Shown piece after piece: positions 25,780-37,410 of a DNA stretch of 64,000 bases. The stretch is from Daphnia pulex. Taxonomy: Eukaryota; Arthropoda; Branchiopoda; Diplostraca; Daphniidae. The DNA lies in the NCBI RefSeq assembly GCF_021134715.1, contig NC_060019.1, positions 10,988,001-11,052,000 of the forward strand, given 5' to 3'. A program made the translations under genes and the position numbers. The notes below the pieces were generated by a model that saw nothing but the letters and a program-made list of their open reading frames with translations, was not told the origin of the DNA and did no database searches. The first letter of the stretch is position 1. Each line of letters starts with the position of its first letter.

Positions 25780-28700
25780 AGGGGAAAAAAAGGCAAATGT
25801 CATTTACGGCAGTTCAGCAAAATTTGAATTGTTACAAATTGATCTAAATAGCCAAAAAAAAACAAAAAAAAAATTTAATTAAACCGCACACGCACTTTTC
25901 GACGAAAGGTAATTTGAAAAAAAACAACAAAAAAAACAGCAAACAAATAACCAGCACCCCTCGGGAAACAAAACAAAAATAATTATCGATTTTCCTCCAC
26001 CCCCCCATTTGATGAAAACAAATTGAATCGACAGATATACTTTGATTCCCTTCCCTGGCACGTGTTGATCTCACACACCAAGTTAATTTTTGTTTTCTTC
26101 TTTTTTTCAATTTAATTTATTTTTCCAAAGAAAAATGACAAAACAAAACAGAAGGGAACAATTTGAGCCCTGTGAAAATCGAAAAATAATCGTGTCCCTT
26201 CCTTTTTGAATCAATTCGACACATATGGCCGCGCATCACTCGTTTAAAATGAACATTTTTATGGGATTCACTTGTTTAATTATAACGCTCTCGTATATCA
26301 CGTTGAAATAACGGCGCCCAGATATTATTTGATTCGTACGCCCATTCCAAGACTCCGTTAAAAAAACAAAAAAATGGCATTTGTGTTATCTTTTTCGTTG
26401 TCTTCCCACCCACTTTATCAATTATCATGTCGATGATTTCTCTCCAAGTGAATTATTCGAAAAACAAAACAAAAAATGTATTTTAAATGATTTGAGTTGA
26501 CCAGAATTGGAACCCCCCGACAACCAGGGATATGCTGACATATCAATAGCCTCTCCCTCCCATCCCTCTCGTCATTGACAGCAACAACAATTGAGGAAAA
26601 TTCGAATCTCCCGCCCAAAAGAAAACCCCCCCAAAAAATTCCTGTGAAAAGAGCGACGCGGACGATATTTACAGCGGCGCGCGGTGAAAACAAAACAAAA
26701 AAAAATCAACACATTTCAATTCTTTCAAAAATAAGACAAAAAAAAATGGCAAAACATATACAGTTATATATATATATATATATCAGCTTGTCCCTTACGT
26801 ACTATATCAACTCTGATGTATTTCTATTTTCATTTTCTCGGCAAAAAACGGAGAAGACGGAGAGAAAAAGAAGGAGAACATTTTACCTAGTGCATATCAA
26901 AGCATAGTGTCTTTATGTGGCGGTTTCGCAAACTAAAACTTCAAAAAAAGAAAAAAAAATCCCAAAAAAATACAAAAATCAATTTAACCCCCCAGCAAAA
27001 ACAAATGTAGACCCCTCCGAAAAACTGGATATTTCCCCTGCTCGATTTGATTCCATTTAAAACAAAAAATACCATACTATATATTACACCACATGTGATG
27101 TGTATAACTTATATAATCTTAATTATTGTGACTGTATCTGCTACACAAAAACAAAAAGAGACAAAAAGGCTAACCGCAAACAAAACAAAAAGAAAACCAA
27201 CCGACAAATCGTTCGCTTCTTCACCTTGACGATTGTTATTGACAGTTGAGATTTGTCTGGCTTGTTTTTGTCATTTTCCTCCGAAAAAAAAAAGTCTTAT
27301 CCGATCGATGTTTCGTTTATTTCCTGTTCCATCAAATCCCGTTTGGAAAAACAAACAGACACGAACAAGCGCTTCACACATATGACTATTCTACTGTGTA
27401 TACTTATATTTACTTGAAGTCTAAATCATTTGTCAAAGATATTGAATTCCGCTCTTCTTCCTTTTTGACTCGATTTTGTTGCGGCGATCAAAAAAAAACA
27501 AACAAAACAAAAATGATTGACACGGCCATTTTTAATTTTAAAATATTTTGATTTTCCCGCCAATATTTCCCCGGAATATTTTCATTTTGTCGCTTATATT
27601 CTATATATATATATAGTACTACTACTACTACTACTCTCTTCTTTTATGCTGGAGATGATGTTGTCCGGTTAATTAAACAGCATTTCAAGATGCTCAATCA
27701 CAACAGTCTGTGTGTCATCACTCAAGTATATAGTGTACCGTGTATATCCTCTTCTCTATAACCCCACAGTAAGCCGGGCTGCTCCTCTTCCGTTCGCGGA
27801 TGAATTGGCACACACGCGTCTCGAGAGTGTTTTGCAGAGATCAAGTCTACCGTCGTCAGTCGTCACGACCGAAATGAGAAATCCGAGTCGAGCTGTAGAT
27901 ATATATCTCGTTGGACTGACTTATGTGTATACCTTTGTGACCGATTCCGTCGACAATATGTCATGTTACGCGGAGCAATCTCATCCAGTCGAGGGCGGCC
28001 AGCGGAGAATATGCTGGACGCTGGAGACGAAGATAAAGGCGTCAAGTATATACGCCAATTCAAAGTGTTGTTGACGACTGAATGGCACCGACAATCAGAG
28101 ACGATAAGATCTCCGATGGCCAACCAAAGTTTAAGAGCCACTCTTTCAATAAGAGTCGGCGGACGACACAAGAATCAACAGCGAGGTAACGCACGTACAC
28201 AAACAATGTCAAGACACACACACAAAGTCTCTTATTGAGCTCGTGATGAGTTTGCCAATTTTGCGCCGATAGTTATCGACGAACGTTGTTTGAGACAAAG
28301 TCGAGTTCAGCTGCGCTTGTAAGAATCGGGCGGACGCCAAAGGTGGAGGCTGCTGCACGAGAGAGGGGAGAAGAAGAAAAAAGCATCGGCGTCGATGGGC
28401 GTCGGGTTGGCGTCCAAGCCAAAAAGAACAGGAAGGCAATTCCAAGTCAAAGGGATGCGACGTTAATGACAGTTGAATGCGAAAGGTCTTTGGGGAGATG
28501 GGAGGATATGTCAGAGATGAAATGGGTGGGGGGGAGGGGATATCAAATTGAAACACGCAAGTGAGGGGCAAAGAGGTGGAAGCGAAGGGGGGGGGACGAC
28601 GACGTAATATCTCGCTTTACTCGGTTCACTTATTAACTTGTAGATTTTCGGAGCTCTGGTGTCTCCTTTCTTTGCCAATCACGTGCGACGTCCACTTGCT
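25780..28700 (+). other. A-rich 3' region of the precursor-like gene
   Basis: After the stop codon, about 1.8 kb is strikingly A-rich on the + strand (many AAAACAAAA blocks), as in a long 3' untranslated region. I could not find a clear AATAAA signal close to the stop, so the transcript end is unknown. From 27,600 on the sequence returns to short repeats, including a CTA/ACT run at about 27616-27636. I see no further gene before 28.7 kb. Confidence 0.35.
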
Positions 28701-28898
28701 CGGCGCTTACGGCGATGCACGACGCCCACGCAAACCATTCCGGGACGTCGCCGGCGTCGTCTTCCTATAAATCATTTCCTGGAAGATTGAAACACACAGA
28801 GTTGTCTCAAGTAGTGTACTGTGTCTTCTTAGAAACACACACACACAATTTCCTTTAGCTACATCAAAGCTCTGTGTGCTAAGGAATCTGTCGCCTGT

Positions 28899-28934
28899 CA
28901 CTAGGTGGTTAAAATTGCGTCCGCCAGGTGGCGG
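28899..28934. promoter_or_regulatory. pair of CTCF-like motifs
   Basis: CACTAGGTGGTT (28899-28910) and CCGCCAGGTGGCGG (28921-28934) both match the core of the CTCF consensus and lie 10 bases apart, exactly where the simple-sequence domain on the left gives way to the AT-rich repeated domain on the right. Motif resemblance is seen in the sequence; insulator function is inference. Confidence 0.35.
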
Positions 28935-31285
28935 AATGTCTGTTTTTGTGTGACGACATTCCCGCGGTCCCGCCACTTCGCCATTTGCTTTTGAGACAGC
29001 AGACAATGCACATGTTTTTCTGATACAAAACGGTTCTCTTCTTTATGTTTAATGGTTATTACATTATCAAAATGGAAAAGGTATTTCTGTTGTCTTGATT
29101 GAAGGTTTTGATTGTTCCAAGTTACTGAATGTGTCTACATTTTATAGGTAAGCTAGCAAATCATTTGTACTAGGTCAAACAATCTGATGATCGTCTGTTC
29201 GTTTTGCCGATATGTCGTCTACGGCTGTACGCCTCATGACGTCCCATGCTGAAGCACTTCACTCATAGCAAAAGTAATTAACTTGATGAATTTTTCTTAT
29301 TGTCTTTCGAATGCCAAACTCTTTGTCACTACTTGACTGACTGAAATTGTCTCTGCTAATGCAGCAGTTCTTCACTTTTCAGTCTGAAATACAAAAAGGC
29401 ATACAAAATGGGATTTTTTTATATTTAGAATATATAGATTCATTTATTTTAAATACAATGTATCTACTTTTCTTTTCAGGGTTGTTTGTTTGGAACTGGT
29501 GGATGTTACTAAAAAAAGCCATTGAAGAAAACTCCATCAGTGTATGTTGATTATTATGTCAGGAAACAGTGCCTGTGGAGATCTCGATTCTTTTTTCACC
29601 CAGAATCAACTTATTCTTCATTTTTACCATTTGGAGATCAAGTGAACAAAACCCCAACTCCTAAACCGATTTTTTCTGCATACGGACATTTAATGAGTCG
29701 ACTCAACATTTCACATCGAAAGTCAATTTCACTGCTCCAGTCAATCTGGAATGGATAGATAAGGTAAAATATTTTATTCCTCTCCTTACCCTTCCTTAAA
29801 TAGCATGAATCTCCAGTCTACATGGAAGTAGGCAAGGCTGCTGAAGAAAATGCTAGCCAGTGAGAAAAATGTCAATGTTGCTGTCAAAAGATTGAGGATT
29901 GTCAACACTTATGAATTCCAAGTTATAAAAGAAAAAAAAACAAACAATGAATCTTCTCTATAGAAACCTATGATGTGAGCAACAAGTAAGATTTTTGCAA
30001 CTCTTCATTGTATATTCTTTTCTTAGAATATCAATTTCTGGATATTTAACAGAATTCCTTGTTTCTCTTCTTAGACTCTGAAATCTTTGGATTATGACTG
30101 ACATGGGAGCAAATACTGGTTCAGTACAAGGCACATATTCATCAAACTGACAGCTAGGAAGAAATTGGCAGTGATAGGAAACTATTGCCATGGAGGACTG
30201 TTAAGATATAGTACTACTTGAGCTGCTTATCAACTTAAATATCTGCTTGCAGTTTTTGCCAAGACAAAATTTGAAAAGACCCTTTGTCATGAAAAAAATA
30301 CGACCAGAAGCAAGAAATGTTGAAACAGATTCCTCGTACGATACACCACAAATGAGCGCCAGCCGATTATTGGAAACCATCGTGATCGTGGTGTCAGCTA
30401 TGGCGGAGGAATTGATCTCTTTCTACATTCGGCCGTCGTAAGTTCTTCAAAGAACTAAATAATTGATTCTAAGATGGCTGCTGCTCAGTCTAGCAACAAA
30501 AGTTACCCAGTCCTGGTGAAAGGCTGGCAATCTAACCGGAAGACGGCAACAAGAAGTAGTCATCGAGATGAACAGAAACAAATGCAGCTGGGTGAAATAA
30601 GAACGGCGAAGACGGAGACTGTGCCGCTACCCGCTGTATCTTACAAGAATTGGCAAAGTTCGGGTCGCGCTGGAAGAATTACGGAATCATCTCCAACTCG
30701 TCTATGGATTTCTGAAGGAGCTCTGCTATGACCCATGTTCGTTCTGAGGTATCAGTATCGCGTTCTTTAGTTTCATGAATTGAATGATAGTTTGGTGAAC
30801 ATTCGCCCAAGTTCTCTTTTATTTCTCTATTACCTATTTGATTCCAGGTTCATTCATGGGTGCCCTCTTTAACGTGGTCGAAACAACACAGGATATTTCA
30901 ACTTGCGATTTCAGTGTCTGAAATTTGAACTGAAAGACGGCCATCCGTTTCTTGCGCACACGGTTGACAGACAGTTAGTTGACAATTTATTCAACGTTTA
31001 CTATTTCGAAAGGTAAATGGCTTATCATAAGCCTTTGATCATATATTCACATGAAGTACAGATATTGTATGTATGTATCTGTAATACTTCATGATATTCA
31101 GCTGTGAAAATAGTCAGTTCCACCAACAAAGTCTACTTGTTAAATTTCCGATGATTGCTTTGTACTTTCGGTTAATTAGATTGTTTTCGTAAATCTACGT
31201 GCGTGATATTCACTTGACTGGGGGGGGGGGGGTTGTGAGGGTGTGGAATGGGGGGTTGAATTTTTCATTAAAAGTTTGACCAAGA

Positions 31286-31476
31286 GTTTGACACGACAGT
31301 GTTTCATATCTTGCCAATTTGGTGTTCCAGAAGATATAATAGTCATTGCGGGGTACTGTCTTTCCTCACTTGTTGCGCTATATAAATGGTTATTCCTGCT
31401 TGCATTCTTTAATATTATTTAATTGTTTTGTGTGGTGAATCGACAGGTACGAAAGCCTACAGTGTTAGTTCAAAAT
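31286..31476 (+). repeat. diverged direct repeat, copy A
   Basis: It aligns to 32739-32892 (copy B). Shared landmarks in the same order are CATATCTTGCC, GCGGGGTA, ATTCTTTA, TTGTTTTGTGTGGTGAAT, then ACAGGT and GAAAGC-TAC. The two copies differ by many substitutions and indels, so the duplication is old. Confidence 0.75.
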
Positions 31477-31660
31477 CATTCTATTCTACTGAATGTGCCA
31501 TCACAGAAATACAGGTAACAAACAAAACTAGCTTTATTAAAGTAATTGCTGAAATTTATTCTTTTCATCCTGTATAAGTAAGGATTCATCTCTCATTCCA
31601 TCTTCTAGAGAACCTAGGATAACTGATCGGTGGTTTCATGTGTAAATTCAATTGTCATGT
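31450..31660 (+). repeat. inverted repeat arm, matching 36797-37075 on the other strand
   Basis: The reverse complement of this segment aligns colinearly to 36797-37075. The best block, from CTCTCATTCCATCTTCTAGA onward, is about 46 bases with four mismatches. Flanking matches include ACTGAATGTGCCATC against ACTGAATATGTCATCC and GTCATGTCAC at the end. In both copies the same frame reads SLIPSSREP, then I-T-D, then a stop after V. Confidence 0.8.
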
Positions 31661-31750
31661 CACCAAAATCGTCCAACATCGTCAATCTGCAGAAGTGACC
31701 ATGTTACCAACTCATATTTTTAATTTTTTGGTAAGTGATGATCGAATTTT

Positions 31751-32117
31751 CCTTACTGCTACGTTTTGAAGTTGTAGGACGAAAGTGGTAAATTTTTTTT
31801 TCCACGTTTTATCAACGTGTTGCGTTATATTTATGATAACCAGTGGTTGTTGAAGTTTGTTAAAAGTTTGTTTTCAAAAGGTAGGGTTAGAATATTTTTT
31901 CAAGGTTGGGGCATTGGTTGGGGTTGGAATTTCCTTATGGCGACGTTTTGAAGTAATTTTTTTCTACGTTTTATCAATATTACGATTACAAGTTGTTATT
32001 GAAGGTTGTTTTTTTGTTAAAAGGTATTTAATAAAAGGTAGGGTTAGAATTTTGGTCAAAAGGTTGGGGCATGGGTTGGGGTTAGAATTTTTGTCAAAAG
32101 GTGGGGTTAGAATTCGT
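31751..32117 (+). repeat. two tandem units of about 165 bases rich in GGGTTAG
   Basis: Two head-to-tail units share TTTCCTTA, ACGTTTTGAAGT, ACGTTTTATCAA, AAAAGGTAGGGTTAGAAT and GGTTGGGGCAT in order. The second unit begins near 31930 and ends with an extra GGGGTTAGAATT copy. The G-rich motif resembles telomeric TTAGG only superficially; no true telomeric tandem array is present. Confidence 0.75.
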
Positions 32118-32129
32118 CCACCAGAGGGG
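32118..32129 (+). promoter_or_regulatory. CTCF-like motif
   Basis: CCACCAGAGGGG matches the vertebrate and insect CTCF core closely. It lies at the end of the tandem G-rich units. Function not established. Confidence 0.3.
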
Positions 32130-32564
32130 TTTGGTGTTGCAGTTAGTACTCAGTACATAAGTCAAGGCATTCAGGTGCAGACTGTAGAACTGGGACGCTG
32201 CAGGGTCTGCCTATTAGTCATGTCAGCGAACTTAAAAGTTTTACATCGTGAAGATAGAAAGGTATTTCTTTTTTCTTGTCACCTGTGAATGCTAATTAGA
32301 TGTATTCTGTAGTTGTGTGTGAATCTGAAGATTATTTTGTCTACAATTTCAGTCCCACTCCCAGTGAGTCGTCTGACCACGTGTTCTGAAAGTGCTGTCC
32401 TTATGCAGAAATGTCGTCTCGTACTAGAAAACAGAAACTTGAATGGAATGGTAACTATTATTTTTGATATGTTTTCCAAATTAAGTTAAGTGTAATTCAA
32501 TATATTCTGTATGGGATATTTACTCACATTTTTGATCAATTTTCATTTTGCTTCAACTACACCA

Positions 32565-32696
32565 GACTAGAGAGTAAATTCCTTTGTTTAATTTTGGTGT
32601 AATTCTTTGTTAAATTTAAGATGTGGTTTTACGTGATTAAATCAATACCTTTTTTTCAAATTTTAGTTTTTAATTTTCTGTTCTTGACATTGTAAA
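32565..32696 (+). repeat. direct repeat of about 132 bases, copy 1
   Basis: It is nearly identical to 33612-33742, 1047 bases downstream. Both start GACTAGAGA and continue AAATTCCTTTGTTTAATTT, then TGTGGTTTTACGTGATT, and end TTCTTGACATTGTAAA. Differences are a handful of substitutions and short indels, so this duplication is much younger than copies A and B. Confidence 0.9.
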
Positions 32697-32738
32697 GTGT
32701 TTTTGTTTGAATTATATCTTCATTGAGAATTTGTTTTG

Positions 32739-32892
32739 ACAGTGCATCATATCTTGCCGAGTTGGTGTCAGAAGGGATACGATTTCTACTGCGGGGTATT
32801 TTTCCCAACTTGTTGAGCCAGATAAACTCCTTGAATTCTTTAGCATTATTGTTTTGTGTGGTGAATTTACAGGTCTGAAAGCTTACAACATA
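32739..32892 (+). repeat. diverged direct repeat, copy B
   Basis: Partner of 31286-31476. Here GAGTTGG and CCAACTT bracket the GCGGGGTA block and can pair, which they cannot in copy A; a conserved RNA fold is therefore not supported for this pair. Confidence 0.7.
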
Positions 32893-33611
32893 TACTTGAC
32901 AATTCCATGTGTTGTGGAGTGCTCTACATTTTCTGAAGATTTTTGCTGCTTCTTGGGATGTTTTGTCACATGGACAAGTACTTTTACTTTGAAGTAAGTT
33001 TTTTTCTAATCTGTTAGTGTTGGACAATTTTAATGTTTCTCTTCCATTTCAGGAGGAAATGTGCAAGGGCCATGCAGCTTACTGTCCACTATTTTGTTCA
33101 TAATAATTGTTTTCTACTGAATTCCAAAGCTTAAACAATCTTTTTCCCTAACTTTTGAAAGGTAGATTAATTCAAGCTGTTGAATGATGGTGTTTGCTGC
33201 TCAATGCGAAGATGGTGAAATGGTGAGATGGTGAATCTACATTCACTTTGCATACGGTCTACACCTTCTTTGGACATGGGGTATGTACAGTAATGTTTTC
33301 TTGAAGATAAGAGCTAGTTTGTCTTTGATGTGTGCTAAAATGTTAGTTTTAGAATTAGTCAAAAAGATAGTGCTGAAGCCTCTTGAAGAAAGATGATGGT
33401 TTGCTTTTATATTAATCTTCTCATGCTTCACCTCGGAATAATTTCAATTGTGAAGTAGTTATTCTTGTCCAAAGGTAAATTCCACTTGGCCAAATCATGT
33501 GAGCTTGACTTATTGACTATTGTCAATTGTGCAGAAACCTTAAGTACTTGATAAAGAGTAATAATGTTTAATATTATCCTTAAAAGCAAGCTTTCAATGT
33601 CAATAATTGAA

Positions 33612-33742
33612 GACTAGAGAAGTAAATTCCTTTGTTTAATTTTGGTGTAATTCTTAGTGAAATCTTAAGTTGTGGTTTTACGTGATTGAACCTACACCTT
33701 TTTTCGAATTAGTTTTGAATTTTCTGTTCTTGACATTGTAAA
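33612..33742 (+). repeat. direct repeat of about 132 bases, copy 2
   Basis: Partner of 32565-32696. The left flank also contains another short similarity: the 33197-33228 stretch resembles 38308-38340 (a GCTGC-CAATG, AGATGGTGAAA series). Confidence 0.9.
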
Positions 33743-35879
33743 CCTTTTTTTCCTTTGGGGTGATGATGGGTAAATGTTGAGAATGATAAGTCAAAGGAAT
33801 GAGCTAGATAATTTTTTTTTGTTGCATATACTGTGCTTTGATAGAAATTTATTTATGTTTTCGAAGCATGGCTTGCTTGTCTTTCCTTCCGCGACGTTGT
33901 TGGATAACGTTCACCTCAGTCATTGTGAGTTACTTTCTTACCTGGTAATTTACTATTCTAATTCATACTTTACAATTTACCAATGAAATTCTGTGCTATG
34001 TGAAATTATAGGTAACATTAACAGTACCTTTAATTTATTTTTGGCAATTCCATCTGATCATTCGACCTGCCTTCCCAAAATGTCGTCTCTTGCTGTATGT
34101 TGCATGTTTCGTCACAAGAGTTATTTTCTCGCCATTCGTTGAAGCTGAATCGATAGTGAACCAATTTAAAGCAAGTAAGTGAATCGTGAGATTTTGGAGT
34201 GTTTGAAAATCCCATTTGTTAATCTATTTCAATCTATTTGTTAAAGCAGGTGATTTCCTTTTCTCCACAGTGTGGTCGCTGCCGTGCCATGAAGACGGTC
34301 TTTGTGAGGGTCTACTATGTTGCAATGTGTTGAAAGGAGGGAATCTGTTAAGGTAATTAAGTACTTGTTAGCTAATTCTAGTAGGTTAGTACCTTTGTTT
34401 ATAAAGCTTTGTCACATATTATTTCATGTTTCCAATTAAGAAAGTTTTTGTAGAAATTATTTTGTATATTTGTAACTTATAAAATGTTTGTTTTCTAGTT
34501 TAGTAATGCACCTGGCTTTTGCAGACATCCACTCGAGTTAACAATTGGAAAAGTATCTATCCATCTGTGTGTATAGATATAGTACTTACCTAATAATCTA
34601 ACCACTTTGGCTTCAACTGCAGTCCATTTGGCTGAAATGTTGTCCATTGTTATTTGTGTGGGTTGATTGTAAGTATATCCCATGCAGATACTTAAATTGT
34701 ATAAATATCTGCAATAATGCAATTGATTTTCTTAATTATGTTCAGGTGAGAGATTCCTTTCCTTATCAGCTGAAGAGCTTGAGGATATCGTAAAGGCTGA
34801 ACTAAATTGCTGTCATGCAGGTGATTTTGTTGCAGACAGCTGGTGAAAGCGAGGGCAAGTCAAGTTTAGCTGAAGCTTCTGGATACTGTCTACATTGCTG
34901 GTGTCATCCTGAAGAGGGGTAGTGTTACTTGAAATGTAACAGCAACAAAGACATCTTGAAAAGGTAGTTTGATTGTGATTATGGCCTGTAATTAAGGAAG
35001 TTTCGTGAAGTGTGATCAAAATATTGTAATGTGTGTAGAGTTTTGTGAAAACATAGTCACCTACTTGATCAATCTGAGCTGACTTGTAAGTTTCTTTTTG
35101 ATTGAACTAGAACATAAATTACCTCTCTAATAACTTTTAATGCAATCTTGTCTTGTTACTCAAAGATTTTGCTTCTGCTTGCATTTCATCTAAATTTTAA
35201 TTTTGTGACATGATTGTTTTCTTTCTTGTCTTACATTGTTTTTACATCTAGTTAATGATTATGCTTTTATCCCAACAGGACTTGGTGACAGTGTTAAATT
35301 AAATATCAATCTGCTGCATGTATTTCATGAAGCCGGCGTTTTCCAGAAATGTTGCAGGGAGACTTGGAGCATAGATGCAAGAAAACTTCTGAAATGGTAT
35401 TTTATGAGTTAATTATTAGTAACTTGGGAAGTGTGTAATTTTATTGGAAACTAGTAATCAGTCATTGATACAACTGCCAACTATAATATCTGTTTGTATT
35501 TGTCTCACAGGAGTTGGTGGAAATGTAAAGTGGTTTTGCTGTCTGGTTCCTGTTCAAGCTGTTATTCTGCATCTGCTGAAATCCTTGAAGAAGCTGATGC
35601 TGATATTATCCTACAGTTTGTTTTCCAGTGCAATTTTGGTTGTCAACATCTTTTGTTGTTTTCATCTGTGTAGTGTATAATTCAAACTATTTGATATTTT
35701 GGTTTTCAATGTGGTATGTTGCGGCTTATGTTGGTGAAGATCTTTGTGCGGTTGTCTTCGTTGTCTTTAAGCAATGTTTCAATTATTTACTTCATACTTG
35801 AAACCTAAACCTGAAATCACTTGTTTAATTTTGTAAACTAAAATGCTGGTTCATCAAATCATGAATTAAACTCGTTAAA

Positions 35880-36080
35880 TATACAATTATACGTTAGAAT
35901 TCAAATTTTAAACTTAAATGCATTTTAATAAAATAAAAAAATTAATTAAATAAAATTAATTAATAAAATAAAAAAATATTAATTTTAATTGAATTAAATT
36001 TGTTATTGTATTCAAATAATTCAATTAAATTAACTTAAATAAATTTTATTAATAAATTGAATAAAAATTTAATAAACAAA
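35880..36080. repeat. nearly pure A/T hinge
   Basis: About 200 bases made almost only of A and T (AATTAAT, AATAAAATAAA blocks). It separates the rightward units (29-35.7 kb) from the leftward units (36.2-40.6 kb) and lies midway between the two arms of the inverted repeat. Confidence 0.8.
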
Positions 36081-36205
36081 GCGTCCGGTACAAGGCAATT
36101 GATTATTAGTACAAGTTTTAAAACAATTTATACCCAAATAAAACAAACCTAACCAACTTCTTTTTTGTCATTTGGAAGATAAATTGCTTTAAAACTCGCA
36201 CATGG

Positions 36206-36241
36206 AGTCAATCAAGACAGGGGAGACTGCCTTAATTGACT
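36206..36241 (-). ncRNA. candidate stem-loop, copy 1
   Basis: An 11-base stem (AGTCAATCAAG with CTTAATTGACT) closes a 14-base loop. The only non-Watson-Crick position is C opposite A on the + strand, which becomes a G-U wobble if the - strand is transcribed. It is homologous to 38893-38930, with one compensatory pair change (C-G here, T-A there). The loop reads GCAGTCTCCCC on the - strand in both copies. No known RNA family is recognised. Confidence 0.4.
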
Positions 36242-36480
36242 GCAGACAGGGAGATGGTAGGAGAAACCGGAAAAAGAGCGAAGAGTTGAGGAACAGTTAT
36301 TACGAGAACGATTAATCATATTCCGGCTTAGCTTGCAAGTTCCCCGTTCGACCAGCACACTCTTTTCCTCCTGGTTGTCATTGGTTTTCACCAATGGATG
36401 AAGTCCATGATAAGTAGCGAAGGAGTTACCCTGTAGACAAAATGAACATTTATTAGGACAGTTATTTTAAATAAAATTTT

Positions 36481-36579
36481 AGCGACAGAAAGCAATACCT
36501 CAAATCAAGAGGGCCTGTTTACATTTTCATGAAGTAAAAGGGGATATTCAAGGGTAGCAGGCAAGCAGCCAGCGGGTTA
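36481..36579 (-). repeat. tandem unit segment, copy Y
   Basis: The blocks AGCGACA..AAGCAATACCTC (36481-36506) and AAGCAGCC.GCGGGTTA-like (36558-36579) recur at 39319-39344 and 39380-39401 with 24/26 and 19/22 identity. On the - strand a good acceptor (TTTATTTACAG) lies just upstream at about 36650. Confidence 0.75.
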
Positions 36580-36796
36580 CTGTATAGTCATTGTCCTTTT
36601 TGTCCAATGGACATGACTTCTCATAAAGTCTGTCATGCAACCCAAGAACCTGTAAATAAAAAATAAAGTCACCTTGTCTATAATTTGTGGCATCAATGTG
36701 CTTGATGTCTATGATCTAAAAGAATAATTTAACTTAAACATTAGATAGACATAAGTGCAGAACAATACTTGAAATACATACAAGACTGCAAAAAAA

Positions 36797-37075
36797 TAAG
36801 TTCAGTGACATGACAAGTAAACTTACACCGGCCACCAATCGGTTATCCAAGGTTCTCTAGAAGATGGAATGAGAGATTGGTCCGTGATGGGTTTGGTGAT
36901 CTGGCAAGTCCCATAGAATGATTCCGCCTGATAAAAGATGAGAAGACTATGTTCCAGCAATACTGTACTAAAGCTAGCATTGTTGTTACCACTCTGTCAT
37001 TTGGATGACATATTCAGTAGGATTCCAGGATTTTTAACACAATACAAGGCAGTACAGGCTTCATGCACCTTTCAC
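36797..37075 (-). repeat. inverted repeat arm, matching 31450-31660
   Basis: On the - strand an acceptor (CATTTCCAG) is followed by GAGAAAATGTGAAAGG, which also resembles 33054-33070 on the + strand. A later segment reads SLIPSSREPWITDWW, P, V, stop; the final codons overlap a good donor, GTGTAAGT. Confidence 0.75.
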
Positions 37076-37260
37076 ATTTTCTCCTGGAAATGGATGAGAA
37101 ATGATGATGTTATTAAACACATAAACGGTAAAGAACACATGCCAAACAAATTGCACACGAAATCTAGTCAATTTACCAGCGAATTCATTGGTAATTTTCG
37201 AAGAAAATAGCTGTAGCTAAACTTTTGGCAACGAGCCGCCATAAGCCCATATCTGACACA

Positions 37261-37290
37261 ACAAACAACATTCTTTCACGCCATCTATTT
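37261..37290 (-). promoter_or_regulatory. duplicated promoter-like block, copy Y
   Basis: ACAAACAACA, a 7-base variable spacer, then ACGCCATCTA (+ strand). Exactly the same arrangement occurs at 40565-40591. Read on the - strand it is TAGATGGCGT, a CTCF-like or YY1-like core often found close to arthropod transcription starts. A related AGATGGCG core lies beside the CSTF3 start region (about 61997-62005). Confidence 0.35.
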
Positions 37291-37410
37291 GACACGTTCA
37301 AAACTAAATATCTAAAGGACTGGCCTTAGATATCACAAGTCATAAAAGAAATCAAAAAGACCATTTCTCTTTGCTTAAAATTAGCATGGAGTCTTTAGAA
37401 TTCTACAGAG

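Larger units (their letters stand above)
29000..35880 (+). repeat. array of diverged duplicated, spliced-looking units (rightward)
   Basis: There is no recognisable protein gene. The stretch is about 65% A+T and consists of short segments bounded by plausible acceptors (pyrimidine tract plus CAG) and donors (GTAAGT-like), with several internal duplications listed separately. One segment is repeated in inverted orientation on the other side of the 35.9-kb hinge. A non-coding, spliced transcript family or relics of a decayed gene family would both fit. Confidence 0.45.

Noticed and set aside
29180-29345. C/D-box snoRNA candidates with TGATGA and CTGA
   Set aside because: Boxes are present at plausible distance but there is no terminal stem, and the C boxes deviate from consensus.
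30474-30731. 85-codon + strand frame with a good start context (AAGATGGCTGCTGC)
   Set aside because: The start overlaps a YY1-like motif, the peptide has no recognisable features and the region is repeat-rich; kept only as a remote possibility.
31880-32117. Interstitial telomere repeat (GGGTTAG units)
   Set aside because: Units are long (about 165 bases) and contain only single GGGTTAG motifs, not a tandem TTAGG array.
33750-33800. C/D-box snoRNA (GTGATGA flanked by CCTTTG and CAAAGG)
   Set aside because: The flanks can pair but no D box (CTGA) precedes the 3' arm and the length is too short.
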